This document shows, piece by piece, positions 22,900 to 35,069 of a stretch of DNA of 64,000 nucleotides. The stretch comes from Protonemura montana. Taxonomy: Eukaryota > Arthropoda > Insecta > Plecoptera > Nemouridae. The translations under genes were made by a program, and so were the position numbers. Under the pieces are notes generated by a model that did no database searches, had not been told where the DNA came from, and worked only from the letters and a program-made list of their open reading frames with translations. The first letter of the stretch is position 1, and the number at the start of each line of letters is the position of its first letter. The stretch lies in contig OX387603.1 in assembly GCA_947568835.1 (NCBI GenBank), positions 18,314,651 through 18,378,650 on the forward strand, written 5' to 3'.

Positions 22900-25800
22900 G
22901 TCATCAAACCAAACTAAATCTCTACAACACCACATTCTATCGAAAAGAGAGAGTAAACATTTAAGATTAAAAACAATTTTCCTAAACAGCTGTAAGCTAC
23001 CGCTAATGATTTGCAACAATCAATTAACATATTACCGCAATCACTTGTGAATCTCGTGAGATCGGCAATAAATAAATATGTATAAACCTGCCATCCACAG
23101 CAAAGCATTTTGATTCGCACACTTGACTGGAAAGAACGCAGGACATTAAATTCATTCAACTGCTCGCGATCATTATTACAAGGAACTATTAGATGTGCAT
23201 TCAATAGTGGTAATAGTGAAAATAATGGCAATGGTATGACAGAAGAGAAGGCATTGCTAACTGGGACGATGGCGCCCGTTGAAGGCTTTTTTTTATAGAT
23301 CCATAAAGGAAGCAGGGCCCTGCAAACCGAAAGGCTAATCAAAAATTTGACAACCAATGGAGTTAATTTATATTATTTTCATGATGCTCCATAACATTGC
23401 AAGTAAATTAGTAAGGATTGAAATTTGAGACATCGAAAAGGACTCAGTAGTATTTTAAAACTTGAACTTGAACATTTGGGCAAGGCTTCGGACTTCAAAA
23501 AGTATTTATCAAAAAGCCGGACTAGCTTACTTGTCAGGATTAACTGGCGAGTCTTTTCGTCATATTCAGTCTTAAAACTGTTGAAATGCAGACAAAAGTC
23601 TCCTTAACCACAGGTACCATTTCAAAACACCTAACTGTAACAGATTCCATTCCATTACTTGAATAGTTGTCTACGTTTAACAATACATAATGTAATATCC
23701 TATGAAAGTTGTTCGAATGATTCAAATAGGTGATTATTTTTATTCGAAATTAGTAGTCATTAGCCGTAAGAGGGGCTTGAATAATTCAACTCGTTGTTTC
23801 ATCCAGACTTTAATTAGGATGTGTAAAACTCAAAGACTTTCGCCTCAATCAGAGTATGTCGTCGTTGATGGCGATAATTGCCACTGCCTATAGGTGTTCA
23901 CAGTACCGTACGCCACGTTACAGTGGCGGCATGCTACTGGTAGGTAAATCGCCCACTAAACAGTGGCGTTATGGTAAGTATACCGGGTAAAAATAGTAGT
24001 GGAAAACCTGGGTATTCATAAGCTACTGTGGAGGTATTTACATGATGTTATGCTAGTTGAGTTTCGCTCAGTGGCGTTTGTTAGGTCCCTCTCGCCTAGA
24101 GAAAAGAACCGGGAAAGTGGGTTCATTCATATCAGAGGCACGGGACGAAAAAAAATCAGTGACAACATTTTTTGTCCACAAAAATTAAGATGTTTCTGGA
24201 GAAAAATAAGTTAGTGAGTCGAGGCCCTCGCCTTTTCATGTCAACATTTTCCAGCATCTAAAATTGTTCAAAGAGTACTCATTCCAATACTCAAAAGGGC
24301 CAACGACTTATATATAAAAAACATCAACCCACGCATCGGATTTGCCCTAATTATTCCATGGCTAAACTTAGCATCGGTGCCTTTTCTGGTTCTCAAGAAT
24401 TAGACGGGACTTGCTAAGATGCGAATTGGTTTCTGCACGTGACGCTAGCGCATATACGTGCGTTGCTTCGTGCGTTTGGGGGGTGGGGGGGGGGGGGGGG
24501 GGGGAGATTTCGCTGGCATTTTATTCGCGCGGTGGTGAAATCGCTTCCGGCGGGGGTGGAAACTGGAGTGGAAGTGGAAGGTAAGACATTTCGGGTGACA
24601 CTCGCTTGAAAAACTGGTACCAGACCAGACGACAAAAGAAATAAGGTGCAGGATATGAGAGGATCAAAGATTAGTACACATGTGAAGGTTGATCCACGTT
24701 GGAGCAATAACGACATACAAGATTTTCAATATACTGGAATTATTTAAAAAAAAAGTACTAAAGGAATGTTTATTGTTTGTTTATTTTAATTGTTTATTCC
24801 AATTTGGGTGAAAAGTTCGTCCAACTCTAAGACATTCACTTTTTTACGGAAATTAAAGTCGCAAACTGCTTTTACACGCTTTAATTACTTGTGTACAGGA
24901 AAATGTTTTAAAATTGGATCAATTACTTTCCGTGCATTGCAAAACACACTAAAGGATGTTAGAGTCTAATTTTATGTGTACGTTATAAAATGTGGGCTTT
25001 ACTTCTTGAGTAGCATACTTTCCATAGACACCGCACATACCAAAGAAGCAATACATCCTTGGTCGCCGAAAATACCCAAATCACACTCATTGTTGCGACA
25101 TCCATTCGCCAATTAATTTTCTTCCCCAAATTCCTCATGAACGTGGCACAAATCAAAAGAGAGAACCATAAAAAAACACTAGCGAGAAATACCTGTAAGA
25201 CCTTCTTGCACCGAAATATAAAAATACTCATAAAAAAAAAATCCTATCATTTTATGCGGCGCGGTGTTTGATTCTGGTAGTATTCACATTTTTCTCCCGC
25301 CCTCTCCTTCCTTTTCATTCACTATTTCTGTGCACATGCATGCCCCTTTATTCATTCATCGGCATCAACCACATAAGATGGCCCCCGTTCTTACTTACAC
25401 ACTCAATGCCACTTCCGTTAGAGCCAGGACTCGAACAATACTACATGATCACCGAAATGCAGCAAGCATTTTCTTGTTTTTCGGCTGAGACATGCCATTC
25501 AATTGCATAGAAGGTATTTAGTGATAATTCTACACGTGCTAGGAACACCCCCCCTCTAGAGACTCAATTCATGCACCCCCAATTGTAATACGGACTCAAA
25601 ATTAGCTTAGCCTATTTACTAATATCATTTTTGTACAGCAGAAATAGCAAGCTATCGAACCTTGTTTTGTTTAAATTGGAATTACATAACACTTGAATTT
25701 AATAATCTTTTCATTGCTCTTTCTTCGGTAGTTCGTGCAATAACGCAAAAAGATTATTGAGCCAACACCTTCACTTCCAAATTCAGCTGCTGCATTTTTG

Positions 25801-28315
25801 GTAATACAATTTAGTTGATGTTCCCAGTGCCAGAAGCTACTAAAGGTAAAGGTGCAATCTTATATTTTGCAGTAGCAAAAACGAAATTATTAATACGTTA
25901 TGCAAATAGCGAAACAACAATGTGACAGTGCTACTTATTTAGTACAATGCGAATGTAGTTACTGTTAGTGCGTGGTCTACTTCTCCAAATTCGTCAAGAT
26001 GATTGACATTCGACAGGGATTCTTCTGACCACTGGACAGTAACCAATGGGTGAAGTGGGAAGTGGGATATGAGTTAAGAAGTTGGTGTATGAGTATATGG
26101 TTATAAATTGCCTATCGTATAGTATAACAATGAAACGATTTAAGAAATGAAGATTGATCTGAGATTGATAACTGTACTTAATGTTTGTCGGTGGTGTGGG
26201 AAAAATATTGTTTTCGGTCTATCGCTAATTCTGGAAACAATACGGGAGTAATTAGTGAATGATCCGACTCCCGTCATTAAGTATAAAATACAAAATATTA
26301 TGTGAAATTTTATTGTTGGATGCAACTAAACACAATAGAGCGGCAACAGTTTTATTGGGGGGGAAATTTGACCCAGTGAAACTTCATTAGAATATGGTAG
26401 AATGTAATTAAAGTTGACAAGAAGAATACAAAAAAAAACCGGAGCAAATTTTGGTCTTTTTTATTTGAAACCTCATTGCCTTCCTTATCCTGAAACGTAA
26501 AAGAGTTCCGACAATTGTGATTGAATGTAAATTTTGAAATTAAAAAATGCAGTTTGAACGAAATAGGATTTTTTGGAAAATGTCATCGAATTTCATAGAA
26601 AAATTTTGAACCCAGGAAAAACCACGCCTGTATTAGTGTCTAAAATCTAGATTGATATCATCTACCGGGCGGCACTTTTAAATTCGCACGTCAGAAAAAT
26701 CAAGCAATTAATATCAACTCAACGCTGATAAAATAAAAATATTTAACTATTAATTATAACAGTTTGTTAGCATTTAGGAGATTTCATGGTTTGTAACACG
26801 TGAAATATATTTTAATAACCTTGGTAAGTACGATGAACTCTCAAGTTTTTAATTTATGAGCACAGTTCTTTTCTCGCTTCTTAGTTCAGTATCAGTACAT
26901 CTTGTCCGCATGCGTACCTAGAGGTGTACATGGCGGTGGGAATTTGCGTAAGCGATGGACATGCGTGAGGCACATGCGTGCGAGGCCAGCCAAATGGAAA
27001 TGTTAGGCTTCATTTTCGGTAATGATAATCTTTAAATTATTACTATATCATTTCCCACATTACCTATTTGAGATGGTGGTTGCAGCTCTGCCAATCCACT
27101 GGCTTGGGTATTTGGACTACATATAAAACGTGTTCGATTTTAATTTCCTGGTTATGATTTATTATTCGCCTCCAAACTTCTCGCCTCCAAGAAGAAAAAC
27201 TGCGATAATGCTTTAGTTACTCGGTGCATTCTCAGTTAAAATTAAAACAAAACACTCATCAAAATTCCAAAAAATTTTACCGGACTATTTCAGACGTTCC
27301 TAATTATTTTTGATAAACAATTAACATATTTTATAAATATTAAAACATTTAGGAAATTTCGACCATTTTCATAACACTAAAAGTATATATACGTAATCAA
27401 TTTGTCCTATCTTACGCGATGCTCACAAATCATAGCATTTTAATTAGCAATCATGCCAATTAGAAATCCCCCCTCACCGCACTTTGCCATACAACTTGCG
27501 TGACTTCCAGTCACATCCTGTGAGTGCAGCCGAAAGCTCATTAAAGGCCAGCGAATCGCCTCTTAGTTAATGTTACTCTGTAATGGGCGACTTGTAACGC
27601 AACAATGAGGACGCCTAGTGCGTAAATTGTCACCTACCATGTGATCGTACTGCTGCGGCACACATAACGGTACCACCATTTGCGATATGCCCGCTTCATG
27701 TATGTACTCTATGTATGTACGTATAGATTAACATGTCAAAACAATGGGCCGGCGTAGTATTACTTGGTACTATAAAGCGGACAATATATGATAAGTAGTT
27801 AGGTGTAATGCAGCCGTCATTGTGTATCAATAGTGGTATTTCAGATATACCAGTCAGGAGAATGAACAAGGGTAATTTCTGAGTGTATTTTTGGTATTCC
27901 TACTGTACCTATGCAGGTTGCTTTTTAACTGTATTATAAGTGATAAGACTACAGACGTTCAAGAGCAGTAGTGAAGTTCATGGTTTAGAAAAGTCAGAAA
28001 ATGGAAAAGGAAAATGGAAAACGTTCTTACACAGTTCTTACTTAATAATATGTAACACCATTTAAACCCATTCCACCCATCAGCATCTTAAATGTTAAAC
28101 AGCTCTCGCATGAAAATCCCCCAAATCCCTTAAGATACCCTTGAATAATCATGGCAGGTGAAACAGAACATCTTTCAATCTCTACATCACCACAACGTCA
28201 CGCTAGACTGTTAACAATCAAATTGGGGTTAAATTCGGTTGAAAAATAACATTTTCATTCTATGTTTTTTCCACCGTTGTCCTTAACATTTATTTCACGT
28301 AACAACTCCTGTGTC
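22900..28315. other. Non-coding stretch, no gene recognised
   Basis: A minus-strand frame of 147 codons (22914-23357) and a plus-strand frame beginning with TTG (23110-23298) overlap each other, and neither is convincing. The octamer CAGTGGCG recurs three times between 23920 and 24080. A G20 run lies at 24485. From 24.7 to 28.3 kb I see only AT-rich sequence and scattered CpG-rich spots, for example at 26880-27000. A B-box-like GTTCGAGTCC occurs on the minus strand at 25436-25427 without a good A box. Confidence 0.45.
24478..24504. repeat. G homopolymer (G6 T G20)
   Basis: The run is G6, one T, then 20 uninterrupted G. It has G-quadruplex potential on the + strand. Runs of this length are prone to length error in assemblies. 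Confidence 0.9.
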
Positions 28316-28319
28316 TTCT

Positions 28320-28625
28320 GCGGCCGTCTCAAGGGCTACGGTTAGCTGACCAAGCGTCTCGCACGTGGCACATGCAGTCCTTTCCGAGCGCTCCGCTCAG
28401 CGCTCGCTAAAAAGTCAGTGTACTGTCTGCAGCAGCGGCGGTAGCGTCAGTAGCGCATGTCACGCGTGCTCCTACCCCCTCATTAACTGGTGCCACGTCA
28501 CGCGTCGCCGAGCGACGAGCAAACGCTAATTTGCGCGATGCTCGCTTCCATCGCGCATCAAGTCGTCGTTATCAATAGTCAATTAAACGCCATCGCGCGA
28601 CGTCTATTGACACTTGATCGGAATA
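28320..28625. promoter_or_regulatory. CpG-rich island with nested palindromes; possible promoter or regulatory element
   Basis: A block of about 300 bp rich in CpG stands out from AT-rich flanks. It contains the hairpin CGAGCGCT/AGCGCTCG (28385-28406, 6-nt loop) and the 9-bp inverted repeat TGCGCGATG/CATCGCGCA (28532-28557, 8-nt loop). A third CATCGCGCG follows near 28590, and CACGTGG and GTCACGCG motifs also occur. No open frame of note begins inside or next to it, so which transcript it would serve is unknown. Confidence 0.35.
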
Positions 28626-29929
28626 GAGACGTTTTAAAATCCAGTGGTGAATGAGGCTTCCTTCTTATGACTGACCACAACGACTGATTTATTTTCTTTG
28701 CGGTGACAATGTTTTGTCTATAGCTTCTTTTCCCGCTTACTAATCAATCATCGCACTGTTATATACACATCATTTGGTCTTGCTAATTGAAAATGATTGG
28801 TGTTTTTCTCACTTTTGATGAATGAAACTCGAGCATGAATCATTTCGCTTCTTTACAAACCGAATTCTATGAATGTATTTATCATATACGTTTCAACAAG
28901 TTGGCCACAGTGTTTGCATGCAAATCGTTTCATTGAACGACATCTTCACGTGGCAATCCCTTCTTTAACGAAAGAAATCAAATAATCGCTTGCTCGAGTG
29001 AGAGAAGCTTTCGGCGAGCAAACAGTTTGAAATGCCGGCACACTTTTTAGTTGAAAAGATTCGGTGCCCATGGAGTTTGCAGGACAGTGGCGGGAGCCAG
29101 CCGCGCGGTCAATGCTTTCAACGTGGAGACTTCAACGCTGGAATAGGCACACTTGCAGTTTCAAAGCACTGCGTCTAGAAATTCAATAGCGGAACTGTTA
29201 CAGACACAACTCGCCGAAACATTCAATTGCACTCACTTGAAAAAGGACTGAGCTGTTGTGTAGGTACTTGTTATTTTTATCATGGAATTCTCTTATCTAC
29301 TATAAAAGTACTTATTGCCTGCGATAGGGAATTCACATTGGGTTCATAATAGGCCAGTACTGAATTAAATAGATCCAAGGAATACACTGATTCAAGAATG
29401 CGGAGTGTGGGTACAGACTTGGTTTATGAAGAAAAATGTGTGTCCAAAGTTGGAAACAAACACGAGAACTCCATATTTATAAATGTTTTAAATTCAGTCT
29501 CTATTCACGTTTTAGTGAGACAAACTGAACATGTATGTTACATGTTGCATGCATGTACTGTTACATGTATGAATATGTTACATGTATATAGATGGTACCA
29601 ATTTCACAGCAGAAACAACAGAACGCGTTGCAAGAACTCTGCTATGGCTATGGCTTTTTTTAGTTTGTTTGAGTTTTCAGGTGCTTTCTAGTGTCAACTT
29701 TGTGTTGAAACCGACCCACACCAAGTCTCCGGCCGACAAGCGCACTTCTTGGTAGTTTCTGGAAGGAAGGGGTTACTTGGCGTCGCGCCGGGCTGCATGG
29801 CTCGGGTTCGGACCGTATTCTCGTTCTACGTCATTTCCTGTGGACGCGGGCCCGTGCGCAATGGACAGCAGCGCCAGGTGTCCCGTCATGCACACTGCGC
29901 CCAAGACGCCGTGTCCGACCGCGTCTCTC

Positions 29930-29951
29930 CGCTCACCGCTCACCGCTCACC
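29930..29951. repeat. CGCTCAC heptamer tandem repeat, three copies
   Basis: Three consecutive copies lie inside the GC-rich patch at 29.7-30.0 kb. Confidence 0.85.
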
Positions 29952-30776
29952 GAGCGCACTTGCAGCGCACTTACATCACAAGTACGGCCAACGGACTGTG
30001 TTTGAGAAGCCTAGACAGTGTTTCTCTTTTCTCTAGAGAAAATTAAGTTGTCGTACGCTTAAAAGTCCAAGCGATGGGATATAAAATGGGGGGTAGCAAT
30101 GTTTCCAAGAAAATATTGAATAATTTAGAGGTTATTTACGGGTTTCAGAAGCAATTTTAATGCGAGAAAGATGCCTTTAAGATGGATTTTAATTGGTCGT
30201 GCCGTAAGTTGGCAGACGCATACGATGCAATAGCGTCAACAGCCTTGTGGGGCACCCTCTCGATAGTACATTTACATGCCGTTCGGAGTCAAGGGCGCGA
30301 CGCCCTTTTCACAAGTGACTTTTGTAGGTATCAGATCTCCCCTCAGTTAGGTAACAGGCATTCCTTTGCCCTTATGGTCTTTTTGTCATTTTAATAAATA
30401 TGACAAGAGGTCGAGCTAGAATTAAGGCTCCTTAACTGCGAGCTTTCATTATGATTTTTTTTGCTTCGTTATAATATTTTATGTCTAGCGTGACTGATGT
30501 TTACGTGTGGACAATTTTGACAGTTTTTTAACGCAAAATCTTTGTAATTTACCTAATTAGTTTGGGCAAATTTGGTGCTCTCTCTCACAAAGCTAAAAAA
30601 AATGTCCGGATAGGTAAAGTAGATTTTTTAGTGGTAATTTAAAGAGTACAATCTTTGTGCAATGATGATGATGACAATTGTTTCAGGTGCACTTTAGCAC
30701 TTTGTTTGTGTTGGTAAGTTGGCAGTGTAGCAAATCATGATGACGCTTTCGGCGTCGTGCGCACCAGAAGAGAGAT

Positions 30777-30805
30777 ACCTACCTACCTACACACCTATAC
30801 CTACC
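30777..30805. repeat. CCTA-type microsatellite, imperfect
   Basis: This is the complement of the motif at 580-599, with interruptions. Confidence 0.8.
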
Positions 30806-31225
30806 AAAAATGTTTTCGTTATTTTCTACAATTCATTCATTATAAAATAAATGAGCACAATTACTGGCGAGCTAACGTCACGACAAACACTTCTGAGAAG
30901 CAAAAACCATTGCAAGGTTAACAATACCAAACGAAATACACCTTTATCAACTCACAAGACATTCTTCAACTACAAGTATTCATCATTCTTAAGTATTAAA
31001 ACGATTTCAAATCGAAAACAACACTCAAAGTGGAAGAAAACCACGCGGTGTACCTATTTGCCACTAACACGACTTTTGTTTCACCGAAAGAGCATGATTT
31101 CCCTACTTGTACCTACTTCATTTGATTAACAGCAAACATATATGGAAAGTAAATTGAATGAAATTAAATTCTCGTGATAGCACTCCGTACAATTTCTATT
31201 TGATATCCCATATCCGCATCCGCCT

Positions 31226-31252
31226 GCGCAGCGCAGCTAAGCTGCGCTGCGC
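31226..31252. repeat. Perfect 27-bp palindrome (13-bp arms, 1-nt centre)
   Basis: The arms GCGCAGCGCAGCT and AGCTGCGCTGCGC pair perfectly around a single A. The arms are GC-rich and internally repetitive (GCGCA units). The palindrome lies 31 bp upstream of a C18 run. It could form a very stable cruciform or hairpin. Confidence 0.9.
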
Positions 31253-31276
31253 TGGGATCGCACGGCAGTTTCCGAG

Positions 31277-31301
31277 CCCCCCGCCCCCCCCCCCCCCCCC
31301 C
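31277..31301. repeat. C homopolymer (C6 G C18)
   Basis: This is the complement-strand counterpart of the G22 run about 600 bp downstream. Confidence 0.9.
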
Positions 31302-31304
31302 TAA

Positions 31305-34300
31305 TGGGTCTGCCCCTGTTAACGCGTGCCCCTTATCAAGTTATCAACGCGAGTGTGCTGGTATTTCCCCTGAGCATTTGGTCACCCTCCAGCGCTCAGC
31401 AGTGGCGTGCGATACAACCTAATTATCTTTGCATATAGCGTAAGACCTTGAAGGATTTGGACAGGAGACTAGGCTACGACCAGGGTGTGGACTAGAGGAA
31501 TGAGACTTGGACTATAGGGAAGTCAAGGACTTTGGATCTTCTAATGAAATAGGTGTCGGAGTGTCATTATGTGTATGGGCAAAGAGGATTGGTAGGATTT
31601 TTATACGGTGTTGACGAAAACTTGGAAAATGTTTGCAGTAAATAATCCAATTGTCCTAAAGTCAACGAGTCTACTGAAGCGATTAATGAAAATTTGAAAT
31701 TTCTATCATCAAAGCTGTGATCAAAGTGTGAAAATGCGTGACCGCGATTTTCCTTTTCCTATTTTCCAGGAGTATACAACCTTTCACTCATTGCAGAAAA
31801 TGTTTGAGAAAGATTCTGCTGGACGCACAGTATAAATGGTTGCCCGAGCACGCTTGGTCACTTGCCCGTTCAGTGCCGGGATGACGAGGGGAAGGGGGGG
31901 GGGGGGGGGGGGGGGAAGGGTGCAGGTGCCGCAACGGCATATTATACGTGAATATCCGGTCGCTTTTTGGCGGCAAACGGGGTGGCAGCCCTTAGCGATC
32001 GCCCGACACGGGATGTGTTCAATTAATTTATGCAGGGGTCGGAAAAATTGGAACTAGCGTGTGCAGTCTCCTTTCTGGTTCTTAGTCTAGAAATGTTAAG
32101 TTCGTGGGTTTAGCCCGTGGCTCGCCATCTTTTCCATCTTTCACTGAATAATTAGACGAACATTAAATTTGGTCTGCTGAATCTTAGACACTTCTAAAAT
32201 CGTAAAACTATCTTTCTTAATTTGCAAAATGATAAGGAAATGAAATTTAAATCTTTGATTTCAGGAGGGATTGCGAAGGTGGCTTAGCATACAAGTGATC
32301 AAACTCGGGCGCAGGTTTCCAGTAAGGACCTTGGACATGGATACCGTGGACCTGTACATGTAAACAGCAATGGCACATACTTTATTATCGAATCTATTTG
32401 TTGTATTGATAGCATGCTGGTACCTGGTAGCGTGCAATCGCACAAAGTCATGGCTATTTCTGCGCGTCGAAGGTAATTTGAATTTCTGATAAATATATTT
32501 TATAATTAAATTTAGCATTTTATGGACGTGCCATGGGCAAGCGCGTTTACGCGATAAGAATTAATTAACCTACTCGCAGACAGTCAAAAATATAACCAAA
32601 TTACCCGAAATTACAATCAAGATTATGCAAGAAATAATCCCGAGCGCTGCAGCCCTATTAACTTCATCCTCAATTTCCGTTCGATCTACCCGAAAATTGC
32701 ATACCAAGCAACATCCTTCTGTCGCCTGCTGCACAGAATAAATTTACCCCGCATGTAAAGAGCCCTATTGCCATAAAACCGTTAAACAAGAACAAATATC
32801 GTCTTACAATGTCGCTATTATATTTGGCCATCCCTTATTCTGTAATCTAAGGGTTGAAAACTTCAGTAATGCTATGCAGATGATATGCATTCAAAGATGC
32901 AAGACCCATATGCATTTCTATTCAAGTGTCTTTCATTCCCTTGCCCACAAATAGTGCGTCTCCGAAAAGTGCGTAAGCTGAATGCTGATGAATGGCGATA
33001 TCCGTAAGGTATGGGCATGTCCTTAGCAGACAGTACGCATCGCACGCATGTCGGCGAATCAAACGCAGGGATCAACGGCGTTTCGGTGCCTGGTGACGAT
33101 TGGCTTCCCAAAGACGTGATTCAGGTGCTGCTAGTGCTTGCCCCAGTGCTACGGGGACACGATACTTTCGAATCCTTAAAAAATGGTATATCATTGCAGT
33201 ACACTGTGCAAATGACCGTTTCTTTGCAGACAGAAATTTGAATGCAGTTTGTAAGGATTTGAGAAAAAAACCTAAGGATATTCTCATTTGGTTTTCTTCG
33301 ATAGAGTATACATGAATAAGAACTTTTCTCTATCGGAGAACTCGTTCACCAGTAATAATCTTATTCTCGCTTGTCTGAAATCAAACAACCGTAATTTTCG
33401 TCAACGACGAGCCCCAAGCACTTCGCCAAAAACTCTAGACCATCACTTTATGAACTGAAAATACGAATCAATGAGCACCCAAAACAACGCTAAACTTTCC
33501 GATCAAACCGTTCTAGAAACTTCCAATCGATATTGCGTCACCATCAGACACGGCATTACGCCCCTATGCAATTACATTCAACAACATTACATTAGAATAA
33601 TCTCCCCTGCCATTGGTCTCCTTACTTACATACACTGCACACATAACGCGAACGCAGCATTTTTCGAACACGTGGTGCCAAACACCATATATTCTGCACT
33701 AGCAACATGCGTGACGTGCTGATTGCTCGCTACGCGGCTAAAATAAGGGACCTCGATTGTTGAATGTAAGCATGGTTATTGTTATCGAAAAAGGACGCGC
33801 GGCGTCCACACCTGCCCTTCCCCCTCCCTCAATTCTAAGGGTGGCACGCTTACGGCTCGCGTCACTTAGCCCCCCCTCCCTGACGTCGCTGGATAACTAA
33901 TCTATCCCAACATTGTGCGTCCTACACCTGTCCTGCAGAGCCCATTGCACTGGCATAATATGCACAGTATCAACTTTAAATACCTGCCCCTAGTAAATTA
34001 GGAACACCAACACAATTATCTGGATTCTGAAACGAAACATTCAGATGACATATTGGAGAAAATGTTTCCTACTCGTTTTAATTCGTTTTAAATATGTATT
34101 CAGCTGAAACGGAATTAATTTTTGTTAGGGTTGGCGATTGTCTGTTGATTCGTTGACATTGATTAGAATGAAGTGCATGTTGTGTTTTTGGGAGAGGTAA
34201 GGAAGGTGGCACGCAGGTTGTTGCGCGGGACAGTTGGTTAGCGAAGACGCTATACGCCATGCAAGACACGTTCCTCGTAAGGTGTGTGCATCTCGTGACA

Positions 34301-34855
34301 CATGACAAGCAATTTACGCGAGTGCACGGGCTAAATGGAAGTAAGTTGCATTATAATTGGTGGTTATACGTAGGCCGGTTTCAATTTGGGGAAAGTATTC
34401 AGATGCATTTTCCAAACAGCTGTCATATGACAAACCGAAATGGCTTAATTTAAGTGTTGGTGATTGGAATTGGTTTACGTTTAAAACAATTGGACAATCA
34501 GCTTGTAAGCATTTTCTTACATAAACAATTGAAATAAACTTTATTAATAAAATTTAATGCAAAACACATTCAAGAAAGAGAGACTATCGATTGAATTCAT
34601 TTATCAGCGGAGATAAAACAGCATGCAGACGGCTGACTTGAGGGTCTATTGATCACTAGCCGCCATCCAACACCTACAACTAATCAACCAGACAATTCAT
34701 TCACTAATTTCTTATCCAGCTTGCGTCTTAGCTGATCATCTTGGCTGCCTGCTGTCACCACAAAGCCTACAAGAAGATGACACTGTCCAGGCAGGATATC
34801 CCTCAGCGCGACCTGACGACATACGCCTCCCATACCCATGCTGTTTTCTCAGATA
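31305..34855. other. Non-coding stretch, no gene recognised
   Basis: The stretch includes the G22 run at 31894. Between 32870 and 33320 several frames of 70-80 codons overlap on both strands with a mildly protein-like look, but they have no motif or splice support. A C-rich patch at 33780-33900 has a small palindrome, GGACGC/GCGTCC. Confidence 0.45.
31894..31915. repeat. G22 homopolymer run
   Basis: This is the longest uninterrupted G run in the window, in a purine-rich context. Confidence 0.9.
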
Positions 34856-34879
34856 CACCTCACTGAATGACGAATGTCC

Positions 34880-35062
34880 GACACGTGTGCCGACACGTGG
34901 ACATAACCACTGGTGCCACGTGTTTAGCGCGGTCTCGTGAAGCCATGCTGCATTGTACGCATGTCGTCGGTTTGAGCTCACTTCCGGTGGCGCGCGCGCG
35001 CGGCGTGGACAAATCTGCATGTGCCTCGTCGGCGCCGGCGCCGATTGACGGTAACCCAGTAA
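34880..35062 (+). promoter_or_regulatory. E-box cluster with ETS-like site and GTAAGT donor; candidate promoter
   Basis: Three canonical CACGTG E-boxes lie within 41 bp (34882-34887, 34894-34899, 34917-34922). About 55 bp further on comes CACTTCCGGTGG, an ETS-type motif, then an alternating GCGCGCGCGC run and a GGCGCCGGCGCC palindrome. A consensus donor, CCCA|GTAAGT, follows at about 35059. The arrangement resembles an animal TATA-less promoter with a short first exon on the + strand. The frame through it (34867-35067) has no recognisable product. Which factors bind is unknown; CACGTG is shared by many bHLH proteins. Confidence 0.4.
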
Positions 35063-35069
35063 GTTAAGT

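Larger units (their letters stand above)
28630..31220. other. Non-coding stretch, no gene recognised
   Basis: A GC-rich patch at 29700-29990 contains a 7-bp tandem repeat (CGCTCAC, three copies, 29930-29951) and short overlapping frames in two phases. An ATG-rich tract with repeated GTTACATGTA occurs at about 29535-29590. A CCTA microsatellite lies at 30777-30805. No exon is supported. Confidence 0.45.

Noticed and set aside
22914..23357. 147-codon minus-strand ORF beside the 5S-SINE
   Set aside because: The hydrophobic composition simply follows T-rich DNA, and an overlapping plus-strand frame looks equally good. There is no motif.
25427..25436. B-box-like GTTCGAGTCC on the minus strand (possible tRNA or SINE)
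   Set aside because: No acceptable A box at the right distance and no acceptor-stem pairing.
32990..33020. CTGATGA string suggesting a hammerhead ribozyme
   Set aside because: The following GAAA and the three flanking helices are absent. The same holds at 37920 and 21429.
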